Positions 34,607-42,874 of a stretch of 64,000 bases of DNA are shown piece after piece. The translations under genes and the position numbers were made by a program. The DNA lies in the NCBI GenBank assembly GCA_031553615.1, contig JAVBLJ010000029.1, positions 35,327-99,326 of the forward strand, read 5' to 3'. This DNA comes from WQXF01 sp031553615 (GTDB lineage Bacteria; Bacillota; Clostridia; Christensenellales; Aristaeellaceae). Within the stretch, counting starts at the first letter, position 1, and the number at the start of each line of letters is the position of its first letter. The notes beneath the pieces were generated by a model that searched no databases, was not told where the DNA came from, and was given only the letters and a program-made list of their open reading frames with translations.

Positions 34607-35520
34607 GCGTCGATTCGTTGCCATGCATCGCGCAGCAGCCGCAGGTGGGCCGCGATGCAGCTTTCCGTATCCTCCCCGGGCAGCGGATTGACCTCAAACA
34701 GCATCCTTCGGGAATCGTCCGGGGCGAAGTAGCCGATCTCCCGCAGCACCCGCAGCACCCGCGCCAGGTCGCCCTGATGCAAATGTCCGGCGGGGTGGAA
34801 GAACGAGGGGTGTCTATCGCCAAACATGGGGTCCAAGGGGTCCTGCAGCACGCAGCTGGATAGGTGCACCCGGCCCAGGCAACCCCGGGCCCGGCGGTAG
34901 GAGCTCTCGAACTCTTCAAAGAGGCAGGGGATGTGCCCCATGTCCACCTCCAGGGCGAGGTTGGGCAGGCCCAATCGCTCCACAAAGGCGCAGCTATCCG
35001 CCGTGGAGCCCAGCAGGAACCGCTTATCGATGCCGGTATCCAGCGGCTCGATGATGCCCGTCATGCCTCGCTCCGCCAGCAGGCCGCACAGCCACGCCGT
35101 CACCTCGCCGAACCGCTCCAGCGCGCCCGCATGATCCTCGGGAACGTCTATGCCGGATACGAATAGGAACTGGCTCGCCCCGCAGGCGGCGGCGGCCTCC
35201 ACCTCCCGCTGGAGAAAGACGCGGACGATGTGCTGTTCGGCGGCATCCGCCGTGCCCAGGGATATCTTGCGCGCGGGGAACAGGTGGTTGACGTAGGTGA
35301 GCTGCTTGCCGGTGCCGGAAAGGCCCTCGATGGCCCGCTGTCGCTGTGCCGCGTCCATGGGCAGGCAAAAATCCATGCAGCCGATATCCTCGCGGCGCGC
35401 CAAGGCCAGCACGGTATCGGCGTGGGTCCTGGGGTCCCGCGCGTAGGCGGGATACAGCATGTGATGCACAAAGCCGTATTTTTCCACGGGCAATGCGCCG
35501 GGAAGGCCGGATTGGCTCAT
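34603..35520 (-). CDS. Xylose-isomerase-like TIM-barrel sugar (phosphate) isomerase/epimerase
   Basis: A 305-residue protein of the AP-endonuclease-2/xylose-isomerase-like fold. Probable divalent-metal ligands are the glutamate in GIIEPLDTG, the aspartate in LALEVDMGHI, a histidine in HPAGHLHQGD and the glutamate in MLFEVNPLPG. Such proteins isomerise keto- and aldo-sugars or inososes. Cytosolic. Preceded by GAGGG about 6 bases before ATG. It lies between the M55 peptidase and sialidase-fold genes. The exact sugar is not determinable. Confidence 0.82.
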   Translation of the reverse strand: MSQSGLPGALPVEKYGFVHHMLYPAYARDPRTHADTVLALARREDIGCMDFCLPMDAAQRQRAIEGLSGTGKQLTYVNHLFPARKISLGTADAAEQHIVRVFLQREVEAAAACGASQFLFVSGIDVPEDHAGALERFGEVTAWLCGLLAERGMTGIIEPLDTGIDKRFLLGSTADSCAFVERLGLPNLALEVDMGHIPCLFEEFESSYRRARGCLGRVHLSSCVLQDPLDPMFGDRHPSFFHPAGHLHQGDLARVLRVLREIGYFAPDDSRRMLFEVNPLPGEDTESCIAAHLRLLRDAWQRIDA

Positions 35521-35560
35521 CGTAATCCCTCGTTTCCGCTTCGCTGCGTCGTGCGCGCTG

Positions 35561-36391
35561 TTATTTACGCATCTCCGCCTGGGTGCCGAGCTTCATCTGC
35601 CAATAGGCGGCCCACGCGGCGCAGAGGGTTCTTTCCTCGATAGTCACCGTGCCCGCCCGGTACACATCGGGGAACAGCTCGGCGAAGGCGGCGCGGTAGG
35701 CGTTGTCTGCCAAGGTGATTTCCAGAATAATTTCCTGAAAGGAGATCTTCGGGGGCGCGTAGGGCGCGGGGCGCTTGATCTCCCCGGCGGAGAGCTTCCG
35801 GGCTGCGTCCGCAATCCACTGGGCGGTCTGGCTGAGGGCATAGACTTCCGCGCCGTACATCGATTGGCCCTTCTTCACCGTCACGGTCGCCACACCCGGC
35901 ACCAGGGCCTCGGCCTCGCGGTTGCCCGCATCGTCGCCGGTCACCAGCACCAGGGGCACTCCCAGCTCTCCGGCGATCATGGTCTCCACGCCGATTTCGC
36001 CCACGGAGAGGCCGTTGACCCGGATATCGGCGTTGTCCAGCTCGTAGGAATGCGGCAGCAGGGCGTGGGGCGTGCCTGCCTTGGAATGGAAGCCCAGCAT
36101 GATGAGCCCATCGAAGCTTGCATCCAATCCGCCCGCCCAGTCGGCGCGGTACGGGGGCTTGCCGTAGTGGAGGATCACCCCTTCGGGCAGCCGATCCAGC
36201 GGGATGTTTCGGCCGTAGAAGTGCTCGTCGTACACGTGGATTTCGTCGCCCTGCAGCCCCTGCAGCAGCGCATCGAAATCGCTGAGAAAATAGCGCTGCC
36301 CCGCTTCATACTCGCTTCCGGTGGCCTCCGCCTGGCTATAGCTCACCACGCCGCTGGCTCCCTCGATGTCCGTCCGAACCATCCATTTCAT
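35561..36391 (-). CDS. M55-family D-aminopeptidase (DppA-like)
   Basis: A 276-residue protein from ATG 36391, chosen because GGGAGG sits 7 bases upstream; an ATG two codons earlier is too close, and the longer frame runs through a noncoding tandem repeat. MKWMVRTDIEGASGVVS gives the DxEG metal site, followed by the family's conserved histidine-bearing stretches (IHVYDEHFYGRNI, LIMLGFHSKAGTPHALLPH). M55 enzymes are Zn-dependent decameric peptidases cleaving D-Ala-type peptides. First gene of an otherwise carbohydrate operon, so the target could contain D-amino acids, such as peptidoglycan-derived or aminoacylated glycans (inference). Confidence 0.85.
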   Translation of the reverse strand: MKWMVRTDIEGASGVVSYSQAEATGSEYEAGQRYFLSDFDALLQGLQGDEIHVYDEHFYGRNIPLDRLPEGVILHYGKPPYRADWAGGLDASFDGLIMLGFHSKAGTPHALLPHSYELDNADIRVNGLSVGEIGVETMIAGELGVPLVLVTGDDAGNREAEALVPGVATVTVKKGQSMYGAEVYALSQTAQWIADAARKLSAGEIKRPAPYAPPKISFQEIILEITLADNAYRAAFAELFPDVYRAGTVTIEERTLCAAWAAYWQMKLGTQAEMRK

Positions 36392-36460
36392 GGCCATTCC
36401 TCCCTTTTCCGCTTGCTTGTGCGTTCCATCCTTTTTGGGGGTGGCTTCCGTTCGATTTTT

Positions 36461-36502
36461 CTGTGTGCTTTTTACTGTGTGCTTTTTACTGTGTGCTTTT
36501 TT
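36461..36502. repeat. Three 14-bp tandem repeats in the divergent control region
   Basis: CTGTGTGCTTTTTA at 36461-36474 and 36475-36488, and CTGTGTGCTTTTTT at 36489-36502. It lies in the leader of the leftward M55 operon. Confidence 0.8.
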
Positions 36503-36509
36503 TGGATGC

Positions 36510-36628
36510 AATAGACAAAGAATATCCCTTGAGGCTGCGGGCGCATTGTGTTACATTTCGGGTAGCAAACTGATGCCTTCATTATATCCGCTGATTTCAG
36601 GACGGGCAATCCATTATCTTTGTCTATT
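36510..36628. promoter_or_regulatory. 12-bp inverted operator pair in the divergent intergenic region
   Basis: AATAGACAAAGA (36510-36521) and its exact reverse complement TCTTTGTCTATT (36617-36628) bracket the space between two divergent saccharide operons. The right copy lies just upstream of the leftward -35 box; the left copy lies in the leftward leader. Likely sites for a shared regulator such as the AraC protein at 56971 (inference). Confidence 0.6.
36581..36609 (-). promoter_or_regulatory. Leftward promoter of the M55/GH4 operon
   Basis: On the - strand, TTGCCC (36609-36604), a 17-base spacer and perfect TATAAT (36586-36581). No equally good promoter for the rightward genes was found. 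Confidence 0.65.
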
Positions 36629-36677
36629 TCTGCGCAAGAAAACACTACATTCCACCCGGCAAAGGAGCGAATGCTTT

Positions 36678-38048
36678 ATGAAACAGGGCGCCATCATCAC
36701 CGGGGGGTTAACGAATTGGCAGATTCTCCAGCAGGAGGACGGCTTTGGCCAGGTCAAGGTGTGCGGCTGGTTCTTTGTGGCCGGTTTGCCCGGCGACACA
36801 CCAATGCAGGTGAAGATTCGCGTGGTGCGTGAGGCCGACAGCGCCGACGTGCTGCCCTGGGCCCCGTGCACCGTGGATGGCTTGAATTTCCACGCGGTGC
36901 TGCGCATCCCCGCTGGAGGGCTGTATCGCTTGGAGACCCAGCTGGAATACGAGGGCACCAACGGCCTTTCCGTGACCCGCGGCGATATGGTGCATCACTT
37001 CGGCGTGGGCGATGTGTTCCTGATCGCGGGGCAATCCAACGCGGCCGGGCGGTTCAAGGGCGAGGTGCTCGATCCGCCCGAGCTGGGCGTTCACCTGCTG
37101 CGGCCCGGCAACGTCTGGGATTTGGCCGCCCATCCCCTGCATGAAACCACCCAGGCGGTGCTCACGCCGGAGATGGAGAACAACAACCCCGCCCACAGCC
37201 CCTTTTTGGCCTTTGCCAAGGAGCTACGCGCGGCCTTGGGCTACCCCATCGGCCTGATCCCGCTAGCCAAGGGCGGCTCCGGCCTGTGGCAATGGAATCC
37301 GGATGAGGAGGGCGGGCTGTACCGGCAGATGCTCCAGGTCGTGCGCGCGTGCGCTCCCCGGGTGAAGGCCGTGCTTTGGCATCAGGGCTGCGCCGATTCC
37401 TTCGAGAAAAAGGGCGACACCTATCGCGCGCGCTTTGGCCGCATGGTGGAGGCCTGGCGGGAGGATTTGCGCCAGCCCGATCTGCCCTTCCTGACCTGCC
37501 AACTGAACCGCTGCACCCTGGAGACCAGCGATGTATTGGACGCCAGCTGGGGCAAAGTCCGCGAGGCGCAGCGCCAGACCGCCTTGGCTCTCCATGGCGT
37601 GTACATGGTGCCCACCAACGATCTGACCATCTTCGATGCGGTGCACCTGGATGGCGGCTCCAACCTGCGCCTGGGCCAGCGCATGGCCCAAATGGCCCTG
37701 GGCGCGCTGTATGGCAAGGGCACGGTTTGGGAAGCTCCCGCGCCTATCGAGGCTGTACGCGAAAGCGCCGCCCAGGTGCTGCTGCGCCTGACGAACGCGG
37801 AGGCTCCGCTAGCGCTGCCCGCCGACGCGGAGAAGGCCGCGTTCGCCATCCAAGATGCCGAGGGGCTTTTGCCCTGCACCGGCTGCACCGCCCGGGCCGA
37901 CGGCCTCCATATCACCTTCACCCGGCCCGTCGCGGCTCCGGCGGTGCTCCACGGCCTTTGGCAAATGAACCCGGCCCAGCCCCCCATCGACGAGGCCACC
38001 GGCCTGCCCCTGGTCAGCTTTTATGGCCTAGAGGTGAAACAAGCATGA
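36678..38048 (+). CDS. Sialate-O-acetylesterase-like carbohydrate esterase (SASA/SGNH)
   Basis: A 456-residue cytosolic protein from ATG 36678 (AAAGGAG 10 bases before; the longer frame crosses the control region). LIAGQSNAAGR holds the nucleophile Ser120; VLWHQGCAD is the third conserved block; Asp320 and His323 in DAVHLDGGSN complete the triad. SASA-family enzymes remove acetyl groups from sialic acids, xylans or rhamnogalacturonan. The N-terminal 105 residues and C-terminal 90 residues form additional beta domains, as in acetyl-xylan/sialate esterases. First of a coupled pair: its stop overlaps the next start (ATGA). Confidence 0.87.
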   Translation: MKQGAIITGGLTNWQILQQEDGFGQVKVCGWFFVAGLPGDTPMQVKIRVVREADSADVLPWAPCTVDGLNFHAVLRIPAGGLYRLETQLEYEGTNGLSVTRGDMVHHFGVGDVFLIAGQSNAAGRFKGEVLDPPELGVHLLRPGNVWDLAAHPLHETTQAVLTPEMENNNPAHSPFLAFAKELRAALGYPIGLIPLAKGGSGLWQWNPDEEGGLYRQMLQVVRACAPRVKAVLWHQGCADSFEKKGDTYRARFGRMVEAWREDLRQPDLPFLTCQLNRCTLETSDVLDASWGKVREAQRQTALALHGVYMVPTNDLTIFDAVHLDGGSNLRLGQRMAQMALGALYGKGTVWEAPAPIEAVRESAAQVLLRLTNAEAPLALPADAEKAAFAIQDAEGLLPCTGCTARADGLHITFTRPVAAPAVLHGLWQMNPAQPPIDEATGLPLVSFYGLEVKQA

Positions 38049-40060
38049 GCAAACAGCCCGATTTTGCCTACCTGCTGCGGTACGCTATCGATCCCGGCCA
38101 CGGCGAGGAAGCCCATGCGGAGATGCTGCGCGCCTTTTTGCAGGCGGCGGAGATCGACGATGTATCCCTGTTTACCGAGGGCGAGGAGCTGAGCGGCGGC
38201 CACATGACCACCGAGCGCCAGGAGGCATACGCCGCGCTGTTCCGGCGGGTCAAGCCGCTGCTGCGCGAGGCCGGGGTCGGCTTCTCCATCAACCATTGGT
38301 CCACCCTCTACCACAGCGATCGCGGCAGAAAGCTAACGGCCGAGCAACCCTTTCGACCCATGGTGGATGGGGAGGGCAGGGTGTCCGAATTGGCCGCTTG
38401 CCCGCTTTGCCCCGAATTTCGCGGCTACTTCCTGAATTTGATCCGCCGCTTCGGGGCCCTGCAGCCCCGCATCTTCTGGATTGAGGATGACTTCCGCTTT
38501 CACAACCACGCGCCGCTTCAATGGGGCGGCTGTTTCTGCGATGCCCACATGGCGGAGTACCAACGCCGAGCCGGGGCGGCCTTCACCCGGCAGGAATTCG
38601 TGGAGGCTCTCCTGGCCCCGGGCACGCCTCACCCCTACCGCCAGGTGTGGCTAGATACCTGCCGGGATACCCTTGTCGAATTCGCCGCACAGATGCGCGC
38701 CGCGATGGATGCGGTTTCGCCGTGCACCCGGCTGGGCCTGATGTCCTCCAACCCGGCCAACCACTGCGCGGAGGGCCGCGATTGGGATGCCCTGCTCCGC
38801 GCGCTCAGCGGCAGCCCCCCCATCACGCACCGCATCCATCTGCCCTCCTATTTGGAGCGCACGCCCCAGGAATACGCCTGGCTCTTCAACACCATCTCGC
38901 TCCCTTGCCGGGCCGCCGGGCCTGCCGAGGCGGAAATCTACCCGGAGCTGGAAAATTTCCCCTTCTCGCCGTTCACCAAGTCCATGGCCTTCACGCGGTT
39001 CCAAATGGAGCTGGCCTTGGCCCTGGATTTGAAGGGCATGACCCTCGATCTGTTCGATATCTGCGCCACCGGCATCCACCAGGAGGATGGCCACGCCGCC
39101 AACCTGCGGGCCATGAAGCCGTTCCTGAATGCCTGCAACGCATCGAAGGCGTTGGCGGGGGAACGGCTGGGTGTGCAGGTGCTGTTCAGCACCGAGGCCT
39201 CCCGCACGGTGCATACCGATTCCGCACGCATGGAGGCCCTGTATCCGCGTGAGACACTCTGGGGCGGCATCCTGGGGGCCATGGGCATCCCCTTTGCCTT
39301 CCGCCGGGAAGCGGAAGGCCTCTCCGGGGCGGTGGTGGCGGTCAGTGGGCAGTATTTCCGCAATTTGGAGGAAAGTGCCGTGCGCAGCCTGCTCCAGCAC
39401 AACTATGTACTGATGGATGGCGAGGCCGCGCACACCCTTTGGCAGATGGGCTTGGGCGCGCTGGCGGGCATCGCATCGGTGGAGCGCGTGTCCCACGAGA
39501 GCGGGCTGGTTTGCTACGAAGAAAGCGTGATTCCCGAGGTGGGCTTTGCCGCGCCCAGGGCAGGGAGCCAGGTGTTCTTGGGCGATAGCTTCTTAATCGA
39601 TTACCTGCCCGGTGCGCGTCCGGCGAGTCGGCTGATGCGGTACGACCGCAGCCCCGTGGGGGTGGGCCTCTGCGTATTCGAGGAGCGGGCGCTGGTGCTG
39701 CCCTATGCCTGCGAGGAATACCCCGGCGGGCTGTTCCACCGGCTGCGGCAAACGCTGATAGAGCGGGAGCTGGTTGCGGCCGCCCGGCGGTTTGCGCTGC
39801 CTGCGTTGAGTTCCGGGGCCGCCAACCTGGGCGTGTACGCCTTTGCGCACCGGGGAAAGCTGGCGCTGTTTTTGGCCAACGCCAGCACCGATCCGGTGGA
39901 GCGGGTGCGGCTGTGGCTGCCGGAGTGCCCCTCGTCCGGCTCCGCGCGGGCGCTCGTCGGCGATGCTTGGCAGGAGTGCGCCCTCTCTGCGCAGGGCGAC
40001 CGGGTGATTCTGGCTTTGCCGCTGCCCCCCATGCGCTGCGCCCTGGTCATTCTGGAGTAG
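38045..40060 (+). CDS. TIM-barrel hydrolase-like protein with a GH42-like layout
   Basis: A 671-residue protein from ATG 38045 coupled to the esterase; the much longer upstream frame is out-of-frame reading of that gene. Residues about 1-370 look like a (beta/alpha)8 barrel with RIFWIEDDFRFHN and a nearby GGCFCDAH cysteine pair. Residues about 370-520 (GVQVLFSTEASRTV, LWGGILGAMGIPF, NYVLMDGEAA) resemble the amidotransferase-like trimerisation domain of GH42/GH-A enzymes, followed by a beta C-terminus. No signal peptide. I cannot assign a GH number. The carboxylates in EDD are candidates for the active site. Confidence 0.7.
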   Translation: MSKQPDFAYLLRYAIDPGHGEEAHAEMLRAFLQAAEIDDVSLFTEGEELSGGHMTTERQEAYAALFRRVKPLLREAGVGFSINHWSTLYHSDRGRKLTAEQPFRPMVDGEGRVSELAACPLCPEFRGYFLNLIRRFGALQPRIFWIEDDFRFHNHAPLQWGGCFCDAHMAEYQRRAGAAFTRQEFVEALLAPGTPHPYRQVWLDTCRDTLVEFAAQMRAAMDAVSPCTRLGLMSSNPANHCAEGRDWDALLRALSGSPPITHRIHLPSYLERTPQEYAWLFNTISLPCRAAGPAEAEIYPELENFPFSPFTKSMAFTRFQMELALALDLKGMTLDLFDICATGIHQEDGHAANLRAMKPFLNACNASKALAGERLGVQVLFSTEASRTVHTDSARMEALYPRETLWGGILGAMGIPFAFRREAEGLSGAVVAVSGQYFRNLEESAVRSLLQHNYVLMDGEAAHTLWQMGLGALAGIASVERVSHESGLVCYEESVIPEVGFAAPRAGSQVFLGDSFLIDYLPGARPASRLMRYDRSPVGVGLCVFEERALVLPYACEEYPGGLFHRLRQTLIERELVAAARRFALPALSSGAANLGVYAFAHRGKLALFLANASTDPVERVRLWLPECPSSGSARALVGDAWQECALSAQGDRVILALPLPPMRCALVILE

Positions 40061-40114
40061 CGGCAGACCGTAAGGGGGCAGAGTCGCCGCAGCAGCGATG
40101 CCCGCAGATCATGC

Positions 40115-40153
40115 AAAAAGCGAGCTCTGTCAAGATGACAAGGCTCGCTTTTT
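40115..40153. terminator. Bidirectional terminator between converging genes
   Basis: AAAAAGCGAGC and GCTCGCTTTTT form an 11-bp stem with a 17-base loop containing an inner TGTCA/TGACA stem. Serves both the + gene ending at 40060 and the - gene ending at 40188. Confidence 0.9.
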
Positions 40154-40187
40154 GGTTGTGGATTTGGTGCGAGGTTCGCTGGCCCTA

Positions 40188-40589
40188 TTATACCGCGTAG
40201 GTCTTGGGCCCTTCGGCGAAGCTGAAGGTTTCCACCTCGGCCACGTCGATGTAGAAAATTTTGAAGATCGGGTTTTCCGGCGTCTTGTAGATTCCCTTGA
40301 TCGGCGGGTTTTCGTCCAGCGCGCGGGTTTTCAGCGCCATGTCCTCCACAAACACCGCCTGGCCGTTCAGGGACAGGACCGGCGTAAAGTTCTGCGGGTA
40401 GGTGCAAAAGGAGACCTGGGGATTGGCCTGAAGCTGCGCGAACACCGGCTTTTGGCTGCTGGTGCAGAAATACACCTTGTTGCCCTCCGCAAACAGGTAT
40501 TGGAACACCCGCGTCTTTACCGCGCTCCCATTCTGCGTCGCCAGCACGCCGTTGGGGTTCGCCTTGAGTATCTCCTGAAAATGGATCAT
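40188..40589 (-). CDS. Pyridoxamine-5'-phosphate-oxidase-like FMN-binding protein
   Basis: A 133-residue split-barrel protein from ATG 40589, 8 bases after GGAGG; a TTG two codons earlier is less likely. GVLATQNGSAVKTRVFQYLF and KVYFCTSSQKPVFAQLQANPQVSF are the usual FMN-binding strands. Such small proteins are flavin reductases or F420/heme-related enzymes, and often detoxify electrophiles. It is divergent from an HxlR regulator and shares a 137-base control region with it, so it is probably under that regulator. Confidence 0.83.
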   Translation of the reverse strand: MIHFQEILKANPNGVLATQNGSAVKTRVFQYLFAEGNKVYFCTSSQKPVFAQLQANPQVSFCTYPQNFTPVLSLNGQAVFVEDMALKTRALDENPPIKGIYKTPENPIFKIFYIDVAEVETFSFAEGPKTYAV

Positions 40590-40640
40590 GTTCAAAATCC
40601 TCCGTGTCGTTCTTGGGCTTGATTTCCGAGCCTCTTGGCA

Positions 40641-40695
40641 TTACAATAGGCCTAAAAGTTGGCATTGTAAAGTAAGCACTTCAAAGTGCTATAGT
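40641..40695. promoter_or_regulatory. Divergent HxlR control region with two inverted repeats
   Basis: AGCACTTCAAAGTGCT (40675-40690) is a perfect palindrome overlapping the likely rightward -10 (TATAGT 40690-40695). TTACAAT (40641-40647) and ATTGTAA (40664-40670) are a second inverted pair. A leftward promoter TTTACA-N17-TATTGT can be read across it. Either repeat could be the HxlR operator. Confidence 0.55.
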
Positions 40696-40726
40696 ATCGA
40701 TTTGGTAACCATTGGAGGAAATTCAG

Positions 40727-41053
40727 GTGATCAATCGAAATGATCTGCCCGTCTGCCCGGTGGAAATGGCGCTGACGCTGATGGGCGACCGATGGAAACT
40801 GCTCATCATCCGCGACCTTCTGACCGGCACGAAGCGCTTTGGCGAGCTGCGCAAGTCGCTGACTGGGATATCGCAGAAGGTGCTGACGCAGCATCTACGC
40901 ATGATGGAGGAGAGCGGCCTCGTCCACCGGCAGGTGTACGCCGAAGTGCCGCCCAAGGTGGAGTATTCGCTGACCGAGCTGGGGCGCAGCATTCGGCCGA
41001 TTCACGACGCCATGTGGAAATGGGGCGAAGAATACAAGGCTACCGTGAGATAA
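40727..41053 (+). CDS. HxlR-family winged-helix regulator
   Basis: A 108-residue protein. The start is GTG 40727, 8 bases after GGAGG; the TTG at 40712 overlaps that site and is rejected. LPVCPVEMALTLMGDRWKLLIIRDLL and LTQHLRMMEESGLVHRQ are the HxlR signature, with a Cys near residue 8 that in relatives senses aldehydes, quinones or thiols. It probably controls the divergent FMN protein and the following FMN protein. Its last codons and stop are copied in a 14-bp tandem array. Confidence 0.88.
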   Translation: MINRNDLPVCPVEMALTLMGDRWKLLIIRDLLTGTKRFGELRKSLTGISQKVLTQHLRMMEESGLVHRQVYAEVPPKVEYSLTELGRSIRPIHDAMWKWGEEYKATVR

Positions 41054-41097
41054 TGCCGTGGGATAAAGACCGTGGAATAAACGCCGTGGGCAAAACA
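41043..41097 (+). repeat. Four 13-14-bp repeats that start in the HxlR gene end
   Basis: CCGTGAGATAATG (which carries the gene's TAA), CCGTGGGATAAAGA, CCGTGGAATAAACG and CCGTGGGCAAAACA follow without gaps. The first three carry TAA, in two frames. Confidence 0.8.
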
Positions 41098-41115
41098 GGA
41101 AAGGGGAACCGGAGC

Positions 41116-41592
41116 ATGAGCAAATTTGAAAACGCGATGAAACTGATGGAGGAGCGCTGCGGTGGCGACAAAGAGATACTCCTTGCCCTTGCCACCATCG
41201 CGAAAAACCCCAACGCCGCGGGCGACCCGCGCCCTGCTGTCCGCATGGTTTGCGCCTATTATGAAGAGGGCGCGTTCTATGTCTCCACCGATGCGAAAAA
41301 GAACAAAACGCTGCAGATCGAGCGGAACAACGAAATCGCCGTTTGCGGGCTGGATTGGTTCGCCTGCCAGGGCACCGCAGAAAACCTTGGCTGGGTAAAG
41401 GACGAAAAGAACGCGAAAATCCGGGCGAAGTTCCATCAAATTTTTGATTGGTTCGAGGAGGTCGGCGACGAGGAGAACCCGAGCTCCATCGTTCTGCGGA
41501 TCGTGCTCACGGAGGGGACGATCACCGACAACGAACAAAAATACGGCGAGCGGATTTATGAAGTTGATTTTGTGAACAAGGCGGCGACATGA
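41116..41592 (+). CDS. Pyridoxamine-5'-phosphate-oxidase-family protein
   Basis: A 158-residue split-barrel flavoprotein from ATG 41116 (weak GGAG site); upstream frame is rejected because it overlaps HxlR out of frame. RPAVRMVCAYYEEGAFYVSTDAKKNKTLQIERNNEIAVCGLDWFACQG is recognisable as the FMN phosphate-binding and dimer strands. 63 bases after the HxlR stop, so likely cotranscribed and part of the same stress or detoxification response as the divergent FMN gene. Substrate unknown. Confidence 0.8.
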   Translation: MSKFENAMKLMEERCGGDKEILLALATIAKNPNAAGDPRPAVRMVCAYYEEGAFYVSTDAKKNKTLQIERNNEIAVCGLDWFACQGTAENLGWVKDEKNAKIRAKFHQIFDWFEEVGDEENPSSIVLRIVLTEGTITDNEQKYGERIYEVDFVNKAAT

Positions 41593-41593
41593 T

Positions 41594-42808
41594 GTGAGCC
41601 AAACGCCCCGACGCCCTCGCTTTTCCATCAAGTGGCTTCTGAAGCCGAGCGCGGCCTGCGGGGCGCGGCCTGTTCTTGCCGTGCTCTTCTTGGTGTTTCT
41701 TTTTTTGCTGGCGTTTTTGCTGGCAGCCATTCCGATGAACGCATACATTTCGGCGGATGCGAAGCACTTTGCGCCCGCAAGCATGCAGAAAGCCGTCGCG
41801 GAAATGGATACCCAGTATCGCGAAGTGAAGGGGCTGGATGAGGCCGGACTGGGCAGCAAGCATACCTACATCGATTTGAACGGGTTGCTGGCAAACTGGA
41901 TGGGCCAGCGGGAAATCAACAATATCATCAAGCTGAACAACGGTTATCTCGTCCCGAATTATCCGCAGAGCACCGAGAAGTCGCTGCAGTCCACCGCAGA
42001 TTCGTACGAGCGCGTCTACCAGTGCGCCAACGATTTGGGCATTCCCTTTCTGTTCGTGCTCACCCCATGCAAAATGAGCGAGTACGACGATCAGCTCCCG
42101 GCGGGCGTGCACAACTATAGCAACGAAAACATGGATCGGTTCCTGAAAATCATCGCGGAAAAGGGAATGCCCTACCTCGACCTGCGCGAGGAGATCCACC
42201 GCGATGGCCTGAATCAATACGACTACTTCTACCGAACCGATCACCATTGGAAGCCCGAGGCCGGATTCTATGCCTACGGCAAGATCATGCAATACTTTTC
42301 CGCGATGTGGGGGGTCGAGCCCGATGCCGTGGTGAGCGACTATTCGAACTACGCGGTCGATACCTACCCCCAATGGCACCTGGGCAGCGAGGGTAAACGC
42401 GCAGGCCGGTATTACGCGGTGGCCGATGATTTTCAAGTGCTGTACCCAAAGTTTGAAACCTCCCTCGCCAGCCAGGAGGCTTCGGGCAATTTCCAGGAGG
42501 TTTTGCTGGATAGGAGCCCTCTGCAGAGCATCGACTACGCCAACTGGGAAACGTACGATACCGTCTATGGAAAATCCCTGGAGGGGAATTTCGTCAACAA
42601 CAGCGCGTACCCGGTCATCGATAAGAAGCTGTTCGTCGTGGCCGATTCGCAGGGGAAGGTCGTCAATCCTTTCCTGATCCTTTCGTTCAAAGAGGTCGTG
42701 GGCATCGGCAAAATACACCTGGACGTGCAGCAGATCGTGCAGGAAAAGCCGGATGCTGTAATCGCCATTCTGTTCGGGCCGCACGTCGAAGAGCTGCCCC
42801 CGTTTTAG
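41594..42808 (+). CDS. DHHW-family membrane-anchored protein (AlgX/AlgJ-like SGNH fold)
   Basis: A 404-residue protein beginning at GTG 41594, one base after the previous stop region. A single membrane helix spans about residues 27-48, then an extracytoplasmic domain with YFYRTDHHWKPEAGF, the DHHW motif of alginate-acetylation-type SGNH proteins that carry Asp-His catalytic residues. GIPFLFVLTPCKMSEYDD and FVVADSQGK (replacing the usual DSF) complete the fold. Such proteins O-acetylate exopolysaccharide or wall polymers, normally with an MBOAT partner, which is absent here, so it may be an orphan. The serine of the expected GDS block is read as DSQ. Confidence 0.75.
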   Translation: MSQTPRRPRFSIKWLLKPSAACGARPVLAVLFLVFLFLLAFLLAAIPMNAYISADAKHFAPASMQKAVAEMDTQYREVKGLDEAGLGSKHTYIDLNGLLANWMGQREINNIIKLNNGYLVPNYPQSTEKSLQSTADSYERVYQCANDLGIPFLFVLTPCKMSEYDDQLPAGVHNYSNENMDRFLKIIAEKGMPYLDLREEIHRDGLNQYDYFYRTDHHWKPEAGFYAYGKIMQYFSAMWGVEPDAVVSDYSNYAVDTYPQWHLGSEGKRAGRYYAVADDFQVLYPKFETSLASQEASGNFQEVLLDRSPLQSIDYANWETYDTVYGKSLEGNFVNNSAYPVIDKKLFVVADSQGKVVNPFLILSFKEVVGIGKIHLDVQQIVQEKPDAVIAILFGPHVEELPPF

Positions 42809-42874
42809 GGGATCGTTATTTGTAAGGGACGCCATTTTTGGGCCTTCGCGAGGGCAAAGCAAGGAGACGCACGT

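Noticed and set aside
36366..36677. N-terminal extension of the esterase frame
   Set aside because: It runs through the divergent promoter and operator region; the strong ribosome site is before ATG 36678.
37349..38044. Long upstream extension of the barrel-protein frame
   Set aside because: It overlaps the esterase gene out of frame and has Arg/Gly/Ala-rich shadow composition; ATG 38045 is translationally coupled.
40792..41115. Upstream extension of the FMN-protein frame into hxlR-like gene
   Set aside because: Out-of-frame reading of the regulator; the family N-terminus begins at ATG 41116.
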